The notes under the pieces: generated by a model
Seen by the model: only the letters and a program-made list of their open reading frames with translations
Database searches by the model: none
What the model was told of the DNA's origin: nothing
Shown: piece by piece, positions 17,952 to 27,903 of the stretch
Numbering within the stretch: position 1 is the stretch's first letter
Layout of the letters: each line of letters opens with the position of its first letter
Source: Acidovorax sp. Leaf160
GTDB taxonomy: Bacteria > Pseudomonadota > Gammaproteobacteria > Burkholderiales > Burkholderiaceae_C
Length of the DNA: 64,000 nt
Reading direction: 5' to 3'
Assembly (NCBI RefSeq): GCF_001424265.1
Contig: NZ_LMOV01000005.1
Location: 28,166-92,165, forward strand
Position numbers and translations under genes: made by a program

Positions 17952-18668
17952 ATGTACACCGCCAAAGGCCAGCTTGATCGCGATGCCCAGATCCGCCAGC
18001 ACGTGCCCCTGGTGCGGCGGATCGCGCACCACATGATCGCCAAGCTCCCGCCCAACGTGGAGCTGGACGACCTGATCCAGGTCGGCATGATGGGCCTGTC
18101 CGAGGCCCTCACGCGCTACGAAGCCGCCCAGGGCGTGCAGTTCGAGACCTTCGCCAGCCAGCGCATCCGCGGCGCGATGCTGGACGAGCTGCGCGAGGGC
18201 GACTGGATGTCGCGCAGCTCGCGCAAGAGCCAGAAGGACATCGAGCATGCCGTGCAGCGCATCGAGCAGAAGCTGGGCCGCAGCCCGCTCGAATCGGAAA
18301 TCGCCCAGGAGCTGGGCATGTCGCTGGACGACTACCAGTCGCTGCTGGGCAAGGTGCGCGGCACGCAGCTGGTCTACCTGGAGGACATGAGCCGGGGCGA
18401 TGACGACGACGACAGCTTCCTGGACCGCCATGTGGCCGACAGCGAGGCCGACCCGATGGCCGTGCTGCGCGACCAGCGGCTCAAGGCGTCCCTGGTCGCC
18501 GCCATCAAGACACTGCCGGAGCGTGAGCAGTACATCATGGGCATGTACTACGAGCACGACATGAACCTCAAGGAGATCGCCGCCGTGCTGGGCGTGACCG
18601 AATCGCGGGTGTGCCAACTGCACAGCCAGTCCATCGCGCGGTTGCGCGCCAAGATGCGGTCGCACTGA
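17952..18668 (+). CDS. fliA: RNA polymerase sigma factor 28 (FliA)
   Basis: Sigma factor for late flagellar genes, 238 residues. The region 2 block (QHVPLVRRIAHHMIAKLPPNVELDDLIQVGMMGLSEALTRYE), the region 3 part (KSQKDIEHAVQRIEQKLGRSPLESEIAQELGMS) and the region 4 helix-turn-helix (NLKEIAAVLGVTESRVCQLHSQSIARLRAKM) are clear. The ATG at 17952 begins MYTAKGQLDRDAQIRQ, 5 bases after the upstream stop. It is the last gene of the flagellar operon and is followed by a strong terminator. Confidence 0.97.
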   Translation: MYTAKGQLDRDAQIRQHVPLVRRIAHHMIAKLPPNVELDDLIQVGMMGLSEALTRYEAAQGVQFETFASQRIRGAMLDELREGDWMSRSSRKSQKDIEHAVQRIEQKLGRSPLESEIAQELGMSLDDYQSLLGKVRGTQLVYLEDMSRGDDDDDSFLDRHVADSEADPMAVLRDQRLKASLVAAIKTLPEREQYIMGMYYEHDMNLKEIAAVLGVTESRVCQLHSQSIARLRAKMRSH

Positions 18669-18720
18669 AGAAGCCAGGCGGCCACCGGCCGGCACGGAGC
18701 TGCGATCGACGCAGATGAAA

Positions 18721-18753
18721 GCAAAAGGCCGACGTTTGTCGGCCTTTTGCTTT
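18721..18753 (+). terminator. intrinsic terminator after fliA
   Basis: GCAAAAGGCCGAC (18721-18733) pairs with GTCGGCCTTTTGC (18738-18750) over a GTTT loop. A T-rich stretch on the 3' side (CCTTTTGCTTT) completes a classic intrinsic terminator about 50 bases after the fliA stop. Because the stem is symmetric it could also act for the leftward SDR gene that ends at 18815. Confidence 0.88.
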
Positions 18754-18814
18754 GGTAGCCCCGGTCGGACTACCGAGAGGTTCCGCAGGGGCGGGAGATC
18801 CCCAGCCGGGCCGC

Positions 18815-19615
18815 TCAGCTCGCCGAACCGGCGCCCCCGCCCTGCCGGTGCTTGCGCGGCCGGCCGGCCAGCAGCCGGTCGAACCAGCCATTGGGCAGCA
18901 GGCGCAGCAACTTGGCGACCACGCCCATCTGCCAGGGGATGACGCGGTAGCTCGCCCCGGCACGGATGGCGCGGTAGGCGCGGTCGGCGAAGTCCTCCGG
19001 CTGCATGAGGAACGGCATGCCGTAGCGGTTCTGCCGCGTGAGGGGCGTGTCGATGTAGCCGGGGCAGAGCGTCACCACCCGCACGCCGGCCGGGCGCAGC
19101 TCGCCCCGCAGGCTCTCGCAGTAGCTGATCACCGCCGCCTTGCTGGAGCAATACGCCCCGTGGCCCGGCAGACCGCGGATGCCGGCCACGCTGCCGATGC
19201 CGACCAGCGCCCCGCTGCCGCGCTGCACCATGCCCGCCACGAAGGGCTGGAAGGTGGCGGCCATGCCGAGGTTGTTGGTGGCGAAGGTGCGCGCCATGAC
19301 CTCCAGGTCCTCGCGCACGGCCGTGTCCATGCCCACGCTGATGCCGGCATTGGCGATGACCACGTCCGGCAGGCCCTGGGCCTGCAGGCAGGCCTGGCCG
19401 GCGGCGACGATGCTGTCGGGCAGCGACACGTCTGCGCTATAGATTTGATAGCTACCCGCTTTGATTCCACGGGCGCCCGCCCATGATCTGACTTCATCCG
19501 TACGCCGTGCCACCAGCGCCAGGCGCCAGCCGGCCTGGTGGAAGCGCCAGGCCAGCGCCTGGCCGATGCCGCTGGAAGCACCGGTGATGAAGACCAGCGG
19601 GGACGACGGGTTCAT
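18815..19615 (-). CDS. short-chain dehydrogenase/reductase (SDR)
   Basis: A 266-residue NAD(P)-dependent oxidoreductase with a Rossmann fold. It has the cofactor motif TGASSGIGQALAWRFHQAG at residues 11-29, NAGIS near 92, and the catalytic Ser-Tyr-Lys set (GIGSVAGIRGLPGHGAYCSSKAA). The C-terminal region resembles YbbO/DltE-like SDRs acting on lipid-type substrates. A copy of the dispersed palindromic repeat (19436-19452) lies inside the frame and encodes part of the strand SYQIYSADV, without breaking the frame. It is convergent with fliA and lies downstream of lptC, 78 bases away. Substrate unknown. Confidence 0.85.
   Translation of the reverse strand: MNPSSPLVFITGASSGIGQALAWRFHQAGWRLALVARRTDEVRSWAGARGIKAGSYQIYSADVSLPDSIVAAGQACLQAQGLPDVVIANAGISVGMDTAVREDLEVMARTFATNNLGMAATFQPFVAGMVQRGSGALVGIGSVAGIRGLPGHGAYCSSKAAVISYCESLRGELRPAGVRVVTLCPGYIDTPLTRQNRYGMPFLMQPEDFADRAYRAIRAGASYRVIPWQMGVVAKLLRLLPNGWFDRLLAGRPRKHRQGGGAGSAS
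19436..19452. repeat. dispersed palindromic repeat, copy 2 (inside SDR gene)
   Basis: GCTAT (19436-19440), AGATTTG and ATAGC (19448-19452) form the same small palindrome as the core of the other copies. It is followed by TACCCGCTTTGATTCCACGG, which resembles the variable flank of the family. Unlike the others it sits within a coding sequence, in frame. Confidence 0.6.
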
Positions 19616-19693
19616 GCGGTGCGCTCCAGGCAGGACAAAGGCGGCGATGGCGATGGCGATGGCGGCGGCGGGGCGGGACCCTGGGTGGGCGCA

Positions 19694-20329
19694 TCAGCGC
19701 CGGTTGGCCGCGCCCGGCGCCGGCTGCAGGGTGCCGCGCACGCGGCCCTGCAGCTGGACGATCTGGTCGAGGTTGTCGTAGTCCATCCGGTCGGCGGTGA
19801 ACTGGTCGCTGCCGCGCGTGAGGGTGACCGGCTGGTCCGACTGCACCTTCTCGGAATTGACCCAGATGTGCAGGAATTCGCCCCGGAACTCCAGTTTCGG
19901 CTGCGGCGCCACGCCCTTGCGGGGCAGCGACTCGCGCGTGACGATGGCATTGCCGAAGAGCTGCACCTCCGAGCCGTCGGCGTTGGACAGGGCCCGGTTG
20001 GCGGTGGCCACGGTGACGCGGCCTTCCGGCGTGACCGAGCGCATGTGCACCTTGTCCACCTCCAGCGTGTCGGTGTCTTCGTAGTGGCGCGCCACGTCGC
20101 CGCGCATGTCGCTCTCCAGCCGGCCGGTGGCGTCGAAGGTCTTGACCGAGAAGCCGCGCATGAAATAGTCGGGTTCGTGCGTGGGCACGCGGACCTGCTG
20201 GGTCTGCGGCGGCTTGGGGGCGTTGCGCACCAGCCACCAGGTGCCCAGCGCCAGCAGCCCCATCAGCAGCGCGGGCAGGTAAAGGGACACCCGGTCCCAG
20301 CTCAGGCGCATGCGGCGTGCGACGGTCAT
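19694..20329 (-). CDS. lptC: LPS export ABC transporter periplasmic protein LptC
   Basis: Bitopic inner-membrane protein linking the LptBFG transporter to LptA in lipopolysaccharide export. It has 211 residues: one N-terminal membrane helix (VSLYLPALLMGLLALGTWWLV), then a beta-jellyroll LptC domain (PDYFMRGFSVKTFDATGRLESDMRGDVARHYEDTDTLEVDKV). The start overlaps the kdsC stop (ATGA). In most relatives lptA and lptB follow; here the next gene downstream is an SDR, so those partners lie elsewhere. Confidence 0.92.
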   Translation of the reverse strand: MTVARRMRLSWDRVSLYLPALLMGLLALGTWWLVRNAPKPPQTQQVRVPTHEPDYFMRGFSVKTFDATGRLESDMRGDVARHYEDTDTLEVDKVHMRSVTPEGRVTVATANRALSNADGSEVQLFGNAIVTRESLPRKGVAPQPKLEFRGEFLHIWVNSEKVQSDQPVTLTRGSDQFTADRMDYDNLDQIVQLQGRVRGTLQPAPGAANRR

Positions 20330-20913
20330 GCGTAGTCCGCCAGCAGCGCGGCATAGCGGCCGCTGGCCACCAGCAGCAGGTCGCAGAATTCGCGCGCCGC
20401 ACCGGCGCCGCCCGGCGCTTCGGTGACGTAGTGGGCCACGGCGCGGGCTTCGATGTGGCCGTGCGCCGGGGCGCAGGCGATGGCGGAGCGGCGCATGACC
20501 GGCAGGTCGGGCCAGTCGTCGCCCATGGCGGCGGCCTGGCTCCAGTCCAGCCCCAGCTCGCCCAGGATGGCCTCGGCCGCGGGGCGCTTGTCTTCGGTGC
20601 CGAAGCGGGCATGCACCACGCCCAGCGCCTGCAGGCGCAGGCGCAGCGCGGGGGCGTCGCGCCCGGTGATCACGGCCGGCACGATGCCGGCGCGCTGCAG
20701 CAGCTTGATGCCGTGGCCGTCCAGCGTGTGAAAGCGCTTGAGCGTCTCGCCTGCTTCCGAGAAGTAGAGGCTGCCATCGGTCAGCACGCCGTCGACGTCG
20801 AAGAACGCCACGCGCACGCCCTGCGCCTTCAGCAGCAGCTCGGGGTCGTGCTGCAGGGCCGGGCGCAGCGGGGGCAGATCGGGGGTGGGGAGCGCGGGTG
20901 CGGCAGCGGCCAT
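20326..20913 (-). CDS. kdsC: 3-deoxy-D-manno-octulosonate 8-phosphate phosphatase KdsC
   Basis: HAD phosphatase of the Kdo pathway, cytoplasmic. It has 195 residues with HAD motif I VAFFDVDGVLTDGSLYFSEAGETLKRFHTLDGHGIKLL, motif II (VITGRDAPALRLR) and a late AMGDDWPDLPVM acidic motif, all typical of KdsC. It overlaps kdsD upstream and lptC downstream by a few bases, forming the kdsD-kdsC-lptC unit. Confidence 0.95.
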   Translation of the reverse strand: MAAAAPALPTPDLPPLRPALQHDPELLLKAQGVRVAFFDVDGVLTDGSLYFSEAGETLKRFHTLDGHGIKLLQRAGIVPAVITGRDAPALRLRLQALGVVHARFGTEDKRPAAEAILGELGLDWSQAAAMGDDWPDLPVMRRSAIACAPAHGHIEARAVAHYVTEAPGGAGAAREFCDLLLVASGRYAALLADYA

Positions 20914-21914
20914 CAGATCACCTTCGCGCGCATCAGGTCGCCGATGTGGACCACGCCCACCAGCAGGCCGGCGGTGTCGGTCACCAGCACGCTGGTGATG
21001 CCGTGGCGCTCCATGGCGGCAGCGGCGTCCACCGCCAGGGCGTCGGCCGCGATGGTGCGCGGGCCGGCATGCATGACCTCGCCGGCGGTCGCGCCGCGCA
21101 GGTCGGCGCCGGCCTCGATGCGGCGGCGCAAGTCGCCATCGGTGAACACGCCCAGCAGCCGGCCTTCGGGGCTGACCACGGCGGACGTGCCCAGCCGCTT
21201 GGCGCTCATCTCGCGCATGAGTTCGCTGAACGAGGCCTGCGGCCCCACGCGCGGCACCTCGTCGCCCGCGCGCATGACGTCGGCCACATGCGTGAGCAGC
21301 TTGCGGCCCAGGGCGCCGCCGGGGTGCGACCGGGCGAAGTCCTCGGGCCGGAAGCCCCGGGCGTCCAGCAGCGCGACGGCCAGCGCGTCGCCCATGGCCA
21401 GCTGGGCCGTGGTGCTGGTGGTGGGCGCCAGGTTGAGCGGGCAGGCCTCGCGCTCCACGCTGCAGTCCAGCACCGTATCGGCATGGCGCGCCAGGGTCGA
21501 CTGCAGGCCGCCGGTCATGGCGATCAGCGCGGCGCCCAGGCGCCTGAGCACCGGCAGCAGCACGGTGAGTTCGTTGCTTTCGCCGCTGTTGGAGATGGCC
21601 AGCACCAGGTCGCCCTGCGTGACCATGCCCAGGTCGCCGTGGCTGGCCTCGGCCGGGTGCACGAAGAAGGCGGGCGTGCCGGTGGAGGCCAGCGTGGCGG
21701 CGATCTTGCGGCCCACGTGGCCGCTCTTGCCCATGCCCATCACGACCACGCGGCCCGGCGTGCCCAGGATGCGGCGCACCGCGTCGACGAAGGGCTCGCC
21801 CAGGCGGGCGGCCATGCTGCCCAGCGCGGCGGCTTCGATGGCGAAGGTTTCACGGGCCAGGCGGAGGGTCTCGGCGGGGTCGAACGGCGGCACGGCGGCG
21901 GGGGCGGATGACAT
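20913..21914 (-). CDS. kdsD: arabinose-5-phosphate isomerase KdsD
   Basis: Converts ribulose-5-phosphate to arabinose-5-phosphate, the first step of Kdo synthesis. It has 333 residues from the ATG at 21914; an upstream start at 21992 is less likely because it would overlap the divergent antiporter start. An N-terminal SIS domain (RVVVMGMGKSGHVGRKIAATLASTGTPAFFVHPAEASHGDLGM, then ISNSGESNEL) and two C-terminal CBS repeats (ending RHGITSVLVTDTAGLLVGVVHIGDLMRAKVI) are present. Confidence 0.96.
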   Translation of the reverse strand: MSSAPAAVPPFDPAETLRLARETFAIEAAALGSMAARLGEPFVDAVRRILGTPGRVVVMGMGKSGHVGRKIAATLASTGTPAFFVHPAEASHGDLGMVTQGDLVLAISNSGESNELTVLLPVLRRLGAALIAMTGGLQSTLARHADTVLDCSVEREACPLNLAPTTSTTAQLAMGDALAVALLDARGFRPEDFARSHPGGALGRKLLTHVADVMRAGDEVPRVGPQASFSELMREMSAKRLGTSAVVSPEGRLLGVFTDGDLRRRIEAGADLRGATAGEVMHAGPRTIAADALAVDAAAAMERHGITSVLVTDTAGLLVGVVHIGDLMRAKVI

Positions 21915-21972
21915 GGTGGCCGATTCTATCGACCGGCCCCCGACCGGCGCTGGCGCTGGGCTAGCATCGGGC

Positions 21973-23958
21973 ATGTCCTCGCTCGCGCTCACCCTGCTCT
22001 ACCTTCTGGCTGCCGTGCTGGGGGTGGTGGTGTGCCGCAGCCTGAAGCTGCCGCCCATGCTGGGCTACTTGGCGGCGGGCATCCTGATCGGGCCGCATGC
22101 GCTGGCCCTGGCGCAGGATTCGGAGGGAGTGCGGCACCTGGGCGAATTCGGCGTGGTGTTCCTGATGTTCGCCATCGGGCTGGAATTCAGCCTCTCCAAG
22201 CTGCGCGCCATGCGGCGCTACGTGTTCGGCCTGGGGCTGATGCAGGTGGCCCTCACCATGGCGCTGGGCATGGCCGGCATGCTGCTTTTGGCCCGCTGGG
22301 TGGGCGGCGTGTGGAACATCGGCTGGCAGACCGCGCTGGCGCTGGGCGGCACGCTGGTGATGAGCAGCACGGCCATCGTGGTCAAGCTGATGGCCGAGCG
22401 CGCCGAGCTGGAGAGCGAGCACGGGCGCCGGGTGCTGGGCATCCTGCTGTTCCAGGACCTGGCGGTGGTGCCGCTGCTGGTGCTGATTCCGGCGCTGGGC
22501 TCGTCGCCCGAGCGGCTGATGGTGGAGATGGGCCTGGCGCTGCTCAAGGCCACGGTGCTGGTGGGCGTGCTGCTGGCCGGCGGCCAGCATGTGATGCGCT
22601 GGTGGCTGACCCTGGTGGCCCGGCGCAAGAGCGAAGAGCTGTTCATGCTCAACCTGCTGCTCATCACGCTGGGCCTGGCCTGGCTGACCGAGCTGGCCGG
22701 GCTGTCCCTGGCGCTGGGCGCGTTCATCGCCGGGGTGCTGGTGTCCGAGACAGAATACCGCCACCAGGTGGGCACCGACATCCGCCCGTTCCACGACGTG
22801 CTGCTGGGCCTTTTCTTCGTGACCGTGGGGATGATGCTGGACTGGCACATCCTGCTGGAGCGCTGGGCCCTGGTGCTGGCGCTGCTGGCGGTGCCGCTGC
22901 TGCTGAAGATGGGCGTGATCCTGGTGCTGGCGCGCGGCATGGGCGCGACCACGGGCGTGTCGCTGCGCACCGGGCTCTATCTCGCCCAGGCGGGCGAGTT
23001 CGGCTTCGTGCTGCTGTCGCTGACGCAGGAACACGGCCTGGTGCCGGCCGCGCTGATGAACCCCATCCTCGCGGCGATGGTGCTGTCGATGCTGGCCACG
23101 CCCTTCCTCATCCTGCACAGCAACCGCATCGTGATGAAGCTGGTGGCCAGCGACTGGCTGCAGCAGTCGCTGCAGATGACCACCATCGCCCGCACGTCCA
23201 TCAACACCGACCGCCACGTGCTGATCTGCGGCTACGGCCGCTGCGGCCAGAACCTGGCCCGCATGCTCGAGCGCGAGAACATTCCCTACCTGGCGCTGGA
23301 CCTGGACCCGGACCGCGTGCGCCAGGCCGCCGCCGCGGGCGACTCGGTGGTGTATGGCGACGCCACCCGGCTGCAGGCCCTGGTGGCGGCGGGCCTGGCG
23401 CGGGCCAGCGCCGTGGCCGTGACCTACCTGGACATTCCCGCCACGCTCAAGGTGCTGGCGCACACCAGCAGCCACGCCGCCCACGTGCCGGTGGTGGTGC
23501 GCACGCAGGACGACCAGTACCTGGACCGGCTGCAGGCCGCCGGCGCGACCGAAGTGGTGCCCGAGGCCATCGAGGGCTCGCTGATGCTGGCCAGCCACGC
23601 CATGGCGCTGGTGGGCGTGCCGATGCGGCGCGTGCTGCGGCGGGTGCAGGAGCAGCGCGACGCCCGCTACAACCTGCTGCGCGGCTACTTCCACGGCGCC
23701 GACGACGACACCGGCTCGGAACGCGACCAGGCGCGGCTCGCCTCCATCACCCTGCCGCCCGGCAGCGCGGCGCTGGGACGCCCGCTGGGCCAGCTGGCCT
23801 TGCAGGAGGTGGGCGCCCAGGTGGTCAGCCTGCGCCGCGGCAGCGGCCGCATGTCGGCCGCCGACCCGGGCACGCCGCTGGCCGAGGGCGACACGCTGGT
23901 GGTGTCCGGCCACCCGACGGCCCTGGCGCTGGCCGAAGACCGCCTGCTGCGCGGCTGA
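21973..23958 (+). CDS. Kef-type monovalent cation:proton antiporter
   Basis: A 661-residue inner-membrane protein. The first about 390 residues form the Na+/H+ exchanger domain with about 12 membrane segments (MSSLALTLLYLLAAVLGVVV, LGYLAAGILIGP, FGVVFLMFAIGLEFSLSKLRAMRR). From about 413 follows a TrkA-N/RCK domain (HVLICGYGRCGQNLARMLERENIPYLALDLD) and near the end a TrkA-C domain. It resembles KefB/KefC/YbaL, potassium efflux under electrophile or pH stress. The frame extends upstream but the ATG at 21973 begins the membrane domain. It is divergent from kdsD, the common arrangement in Burkholderiales. Confidence 0.92.
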   Translation: MSSLALTLLYLLAAVLGVVVCRSLKLPPMLGYLAAGILIGPHALALAQDSEGVRHLGEFGVVFLMFAIGLEFSLSKLRAMRRYVFGLGLMQVALTMALGMAGMLLLARWVGGVWNIGWQTALALGGTLVMSSTAIVVKLMAERAELESEHGRRVLGILLFQDLAVVPLLVLIPALGSSPERLMVEMGLALLKATVLVGVLLAGGQHVMRWWLTLVARRKSEELFMLNLLLITLGLAWLTELAGLSLALGAFIAGVLVSETEYRHQVGTDIRPFHDVLLGLFFVTVGMMLDWHILLERWALVLALLAVPLLLKMGVILVLARGMGATTGVSLRTGLYLAQAGEFGFVLLSLTQEHGLVPAALMNPILAAMVLSMLATPFLILHSNRIVMKLVASDWLQQSLQMTTIARTSINTDRHVLICGYGRCGQNLARMLERENIPYLALDLDPDRVRQAAAAGDSVVYGDATRLQALVAAGLARASAVAVTYLDIPATLKVLAHTSSHAAHVPVVVRTQDDQYLDRLQAAGATEVVPEAIEGSLMLASHAMALVGVPMRRVLRRVQEQRDARYNLLRGYFHGADDDTGSERDQARLASITLPPGSAALGRPLGQLALQEVGAQVVSLRRGSGRMSAADPGTPLAEGDTLVVSGHPTALALAEDRLLRG

Positions 23959-23969
23959 CGCCGCGCCCT

Positions 23970-26900
23970 TCAGCCGCCCGGCGCGAGCGCGGCCACCAGC
24001 TGCTCGGCGGGCGCGGGCCGGCCGAACAGGTAGCCCTGGAACCGGCTGCAGCCGTTGCGCAGCAGGAATTTGCGCTGGCCCTCGGTTTCCACGCCCTCGG
24101 CCACCACGTCCAGCCCCAGGCTCTGCGCCAGGGCGACGATGGTGCAGGCAATGGCCGCGTCGTTCGGGTCGGTGAGCACGTCGCGCACGAAGCTCTGGTC
24201 GATCTTCAGCTGGTCGAGCGGCAGGCGCTTGAGATAACCCAGCGACGAATACCCGGTGCCGAAGTCGTCCAGCGAAAAGCCCACGCCCTGCCGGCGCAGC
24301 ACCTGCATCTTGGCGATGGTGTCCTCCACGTCGTGCAGCAACAGGCTTTCGGTCAGCTCGATCTTCAGGCGGCGCGGGCTGGCACCGCTGGCCTGCAGCG
24401 CCGCCACCACCTGCTGCACGAAGTCGACATGGCGGAATTCATGCGCGCTGACGTTGACCGACACCGTCCACTGGGCCGTGACGGGCTGCCCGGCCCACTG
24501 CGCCAGCTGGTCGCAGGCGGCGCGCAGCATCAGCCGGCCCAGGGGCATGATGAGCCCGGTGTCCTCCGCCACGGCGATAAATTCGCCCGGCGGCACCATG
24601 CCGCGCTGCGGATGCCGCCAGCGCACCAGCGCCTCGGCGCCCAGCACGCGGCCGTCGGCATCGACCACCGGCTGGTAGTGCGGGAAGAATTCGGCCCGCT
24701 GCAGGCCCACGCGCAAGTCGGCTTCCAGCACCGAGCGGGCGGTGGCCGCCGCCTGCATGGCCGGATCGAAGAAGCACAGCATGTTGCGCCCCTGTGCCTT
24801 GGCCTGGTACATGGCCAGATCGGCCCGCTGCAGCAACTCGTTCAGGTTCTGTCCGCGCCCGAGGAACAGGGCCGCGCCGATGCTCGGGCTGTTGTGCACT
24901 TCCCGGCTGCCCAGCCGGTAGGGCTGGTTCAGCAGGGTGAGCAGGAACTGCCCGACCTTGCGGGCTTCGCGGGCGGCGCTCGCCTCCTGCGCGTGCAGCT
25001 TGGGCAGCACGACCAGGAATTCGTCGCCACCCAGCCGCGCCACCGTGTCGCTGGCGCGCAGGCCGGCGGACAGCCGCTGCGCCACCTGCACCAGCAACGC
25101 ATCGCCCCACTCATGGCCGAGCGTGTCGTTGACGTGCTTGAAGTTGTCCAGGTCGAGGAACAGCAGCGCGCCGAAGCGGCCCGACGCCTCGCCGAGGGCG
25201 CAGGCCTGCTCCAGCCGGTCCAGCAGCATGCGGCGGTTGGGCAGGCCCGTGAGTTCGTCGAAGAACGCCAGCCGGTGGATCTCGGCTTCGGCCTGCTTGC
25301 GCTCGGTGATGTCCCGGCCCACGCCGCGATAGCCCAGGAACTCCCCCTCGGCGTCATAGAACGGCTCGCCGCTGATCGACACCCAGGCGAAGCCGCCATC
25401 GATGCTGCCGTACTGCAGCTGCAGGTCGAGGAACACCTCGCGCGCCTGCAGCCTGGCCTGGTGGTCCTGCCACTGCGAAGGCGTCAGCCCTTGGCTGGGC
25501 AGCTCCCAGCGGGTCTTGCCCAGCAGCTCCTCGGGCCGGGTCGCGATGTCAAGCCGGTGCGCGCCCTCCACGCGGGTGAAGCGGAATTCGGCGTTCTGCT
25601 CCCAGTACCAGTCGGACGACAGCTGCGTGAGGCTGCGCCAGCGCGACTCGCTGACCCGCAGCGCTTCCTGCGTGGCCACGTAGTCGGTCACGTCGGTGAA
25701 CGTGCGCACCCGGCCGCCGCCGGGCAGGGGCCGGGTGCGGATCTCCAGGTGGCGGCCCGCGCGCGTCTTGCGCAGGTAGACCTCCGGCATCTGCAGGCGG
25801 CCGCCATGCGCTGCGTACTCATCGCGCACGTAGCTGCGCGCGCCGGGCTCGATGTAGCGGAAGGCATCGCCGAAGTCCCCGCGCTCGGCCTGGAAGCGCA
25901 CCACGTCTTCCACCCGGGGGGCGCCCTGCAGCAGCGATTCGGGCAGATCCAGCAACTCGAGGTAGCGCTGGTTGTGCACCCGGATGCGGCCTTGTCCATC
26001 GACGTTGGTGATGCCCTGCGCCACCGCCGCCAGCGTGCCTTCCAGCGCCTGGGTCTGCTCGCGCAGCTGCTCGGTGGCGCGCGCCAGCTGCGCTTCCACG
26101 GCACGGCGGGCGGCTTCCGCGCGCAGCGGTATTTCCATCTGCACCAGCGTGCCCAAGAGCGGCTGCAGGCCGCGGAGCGCGTCCTGCGAATAGCCGCCGG
26201 GGCGGCCCGACAGCAGCAGCAGCAGGACCGGCTCGCCCGATGCGGAGAGGGCCTGCGCTGCGCACGGCTGGGCCGGCAAGGCGGCCTCCAGCCCCTGGCC
26301 GGCGAGGCCCGCGACGGGGGCGTGGGCAGCGGCCATCGCCGTGCCCGCCAGCGCCCGGGCCAGCAGCCCCGGCCCGGGTCCGGCGGTGTCCGGCACCGGC
26401 CAGGCGCTGCCTTCGGCGGGAGCGGTCTGGCCCGCTGGCCAGGGCCCGGTCACGCAGACCAGCCGCATCGTTCGTGCGGCCGCAGGCGTGCGGGCCGCGT
26501 CGGCTGCGCCGTCCGCGACGGCGGCCTCGTGCGCCGTTGCGGCCGGCTCGACATGCGCGAGGAAGCCGCAGGTGCTCTGGGTGTGCACCAGCAGCTCCTG
26601 CAGCAGCAAGGTGAAGGCGGCCGTGGCATCGCCGCCGATGAAGAAGGACTGCGCCCGGGAAATGGCATTGAGCAGCCGGTGCTGGCGCGCCTGCAGGGTC
26701 TGCGCCGCCTCTCGCACGCGGGCTGCGCTGCACTGCTCGTGCACCGATTCGATCTGCGCCGGCACCGTGAGCAGGTAGGCGTGCGCGGCGTCGCGCACGA
26801 CGAAGTCGCTGAAACCGTGCCGCAGGGCGGGCCCGGCCCGGCCCACGCCGTCTTCGGGCAGCGCGATCACCACGGGCACGCCGCGGGCCATTTCCAGCAC

Positions 26901-27095
26901 GTCGTAGGCGCCGCCGTCGGGCAGGTGTTCGGCCGCCACGATCACGTCGCAGCGCACGGCAGCGAGATAGCCCCAGGCATCGGCCACCGTGGGCGCCACA
27001 TCGACCCGCCAGCCCAGCCAGGCGTCGGCCAGCGCGCGCACCAGGGCCTGCGCATGGGCCGCATCACCGTCGACGAGCAGTATGGAAAGAGACAT
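23970..27095 (-). CDS. cyclic-di-GMP signalling protein: receiver-like, GAF-like, PAS, PAS, GGDEF, EAL
   Basis: A 1041-residue multidomain protein. It starts with a receiver-like fold ([23 protein letters not shown]) that lacks an obvious phospho-aspartate motif. A GAF-like region follows at about 140-320, then PAS domains at about 340-460 and 475-600 (second: [25 protein letters not shown]). The GGDEF domain has an intact motif ([15 protein letters not shown] near 686). The EAL domain is also intact ([26 protein letters not shown] near 818; [30 protein letters not shown]). Both cyclase and phosphodiesterase sites look complete. It probably links sensory input to motility or biofilm. It is convergent with the antiporter, with an 11-base gap. 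Confidence 0.93.
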   Translation of the reverse strand: MSLSILLVDGDAAHAQALVRALADAWLGWRVDVAPTVADAWGYLAAVRCDVIVAAEHLPDGGAYDVLEMARGVPVVIALPEDGVGRAGPALRHGFSDFVVRDAAHAYLLTVPAQIESVHEQCSAARVREAAQTLQARQHRLLNAISRAQSFFIGGDATAAFTLLLQELLVHTQSTCGFLAHVEPAATAHEAAVADGAADAARTPAAARTMRLVCVTGPWPAGQTAPAEGSAWPVPDTAGPGPGLLARALAGTAMAAAHAPVAGLAGQGLEAALPAQPCAAQALSASGEPVLLLLLSGRPGGYSQDALRGLQPLLGTLVQMEIPLRAEAARRAVEAQLARATEQLREQTQALEGTLAAVAQGITNVDGQGRIRVHNQRYLELLDLPESLLQGAPRVEDVVRFQAERGDFGDAFRYIEPGARSYVRDEYAAHGGRLQMPEVYLRKTRAGRHLEIRTRPLPGGGRVRTFTDVTDYVATQEALRVSESRWRSLTQLSSDWYWEQNAEFRFTRVEGAHRLDIATRPEELLGKTRWELPSQGLTPSQWQDHQARLQAREVFLDLQLQYGSIDGGFAWVSISGEPFYDAEGEFLGYRGVGRDITERKQAEAEIHRLAFFDELTGLPNRRMLLDRLEQACALGEASGRFGALLFLDLDNFKHVNDTLGHEWGDALLVQVAQRLSAGLRASDTVARLGGDEFLVVLPKLHAQEASAAREARKVGQFLLTLLNQPYRLGSREVHNSPSIGAALFLGRGQNLNELLQRADLAMYQAKAQGRNMLCFFDPAMQAAATARSVLEADLRVGLQRAEFFPHYQPVVDADGRVLGAEALVRWRHPQRGMVPPGEFIAVAEDTGLIMPLGRLMLRAACDQLAQWAGQPVTAQWTVSVNVSAHEFRHVDFVQQVVAALQASGASPRRLKIELTESLLLHDVEDTIAKMQVLRRQGVGFSLDDFGTGYSSLGYLKRLPLDQLKIDQSFVRDVLTDPNDAAIACTIVALAQSLGLDVVAEGVETEGQRKFLLRNGCSRFQGYLFGRPAPAEQLVAALAPGG

Positions 27096-27298
27096 GGACG
27101 TCGGGCTTCATCGAGAAAGGCCTGGCAGGCCGCGGAGGCGGGGCGTGTCGGAGCCGACGCGGCCATTATGCGACGGCGCCCGGACGCTGTTTACACTGGC
27201 GCACCGGCCGCTGGCGCCCCCGGCGCCGGCCTGCCGCGCCGGCACCCGCAGCGGGCCTCCCGGCCGCTTTCCCCACCCCAACCCCGACAGTCCGCCCC

Positions 27299-27853
27299 AT
27301 GCAGCATTTCAGCGTCAACGACTACCTGCGCCAGCACATCCGCACCGTGCCCGACTGGCCGGCGCCGGGCGTGCAGTTCCGCGACATCACGCCGCTGCTG
27401 CAGGACCCGAAGGTGTTCCGCGTGATGATCGATGCCTTCGTGCACCGCTACATGGACCGGGCGCTGCGCCCCGACGTGGTGGCCGGCCTGGACGCGCGCG
27501 GCTTCATCCTGGGCGCCGTGGTGGCCTACGAACTGAACGTGGGGTTCGTGCCGATCCGCAAGAAGGGCAAGCTGCCTTTCACGACGGTCGAGGAAACCTA
27601 CGAACTCGAATACGGCAGCGCCACCGTCGAGCTGCATGCCGACGCCGTGAAGCCGGGCGACCGCGTGCTGCTGATCGACGACCTGATCGCCACCGGCGGC
27701 ACCATGATGGCCGGCAAGAACCTGCTGGAAAAGCTCGGCGCCACCGTGACCGAGGGCGCTGCCATCGTCGACCTGCCGGAGCTGGGCGGTTCACGCCGCC
27801 TGACGCAGGCCGGGCTGTCGCTGTTCACGCTGGTGGATTTCAGCGGCCACTGA
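27299..27853 (+). CDS. apt: adenine phosphoribosyltransferase
   Basis: Purine salvage: adenine + PRPP to AMP. It has 184 residues. It begins [40 protein letters not shown], as in APT of this order. The PRPP-binding loop is [17 protein letters not shown], preceded by [17 protein letters not shown]. It is divergent from the cyclic-di-GMP gene with about 200 bases between them. Confidence 0.97.
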   Translation: MQHFSVNDYLRQHIRTVPDWPAPGVQFRDITPLLQDPKVFRVMIDAFVHRYMDRALRPDVVAGLDARGFILGAVVAYELNVGFVPIRKKGKLPFTTVEETYELEYGSATVELHADAVKPGDRVLLIDDLIATGGTMMAGKNLLEKLGATVTEGAAIVDLPELGGSRRLTQAGLSLFTLVDFSGH

Positions 27854-27903
27854 ACCCCTGGCCGCGCGCCGGGCGGCGGGCGGGCTGGCCCGCCCTGCCC
27901 CCG

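Noticed and set aside
22032..27425. 1797-codon plus-strand frame over the antiporter and c-di-GMP genes
   Set aside because: Out of frame with the antiporter and antisense to the GGDEF-EAL gene; repetitive Ala/Gly/Arg composition, no domains.
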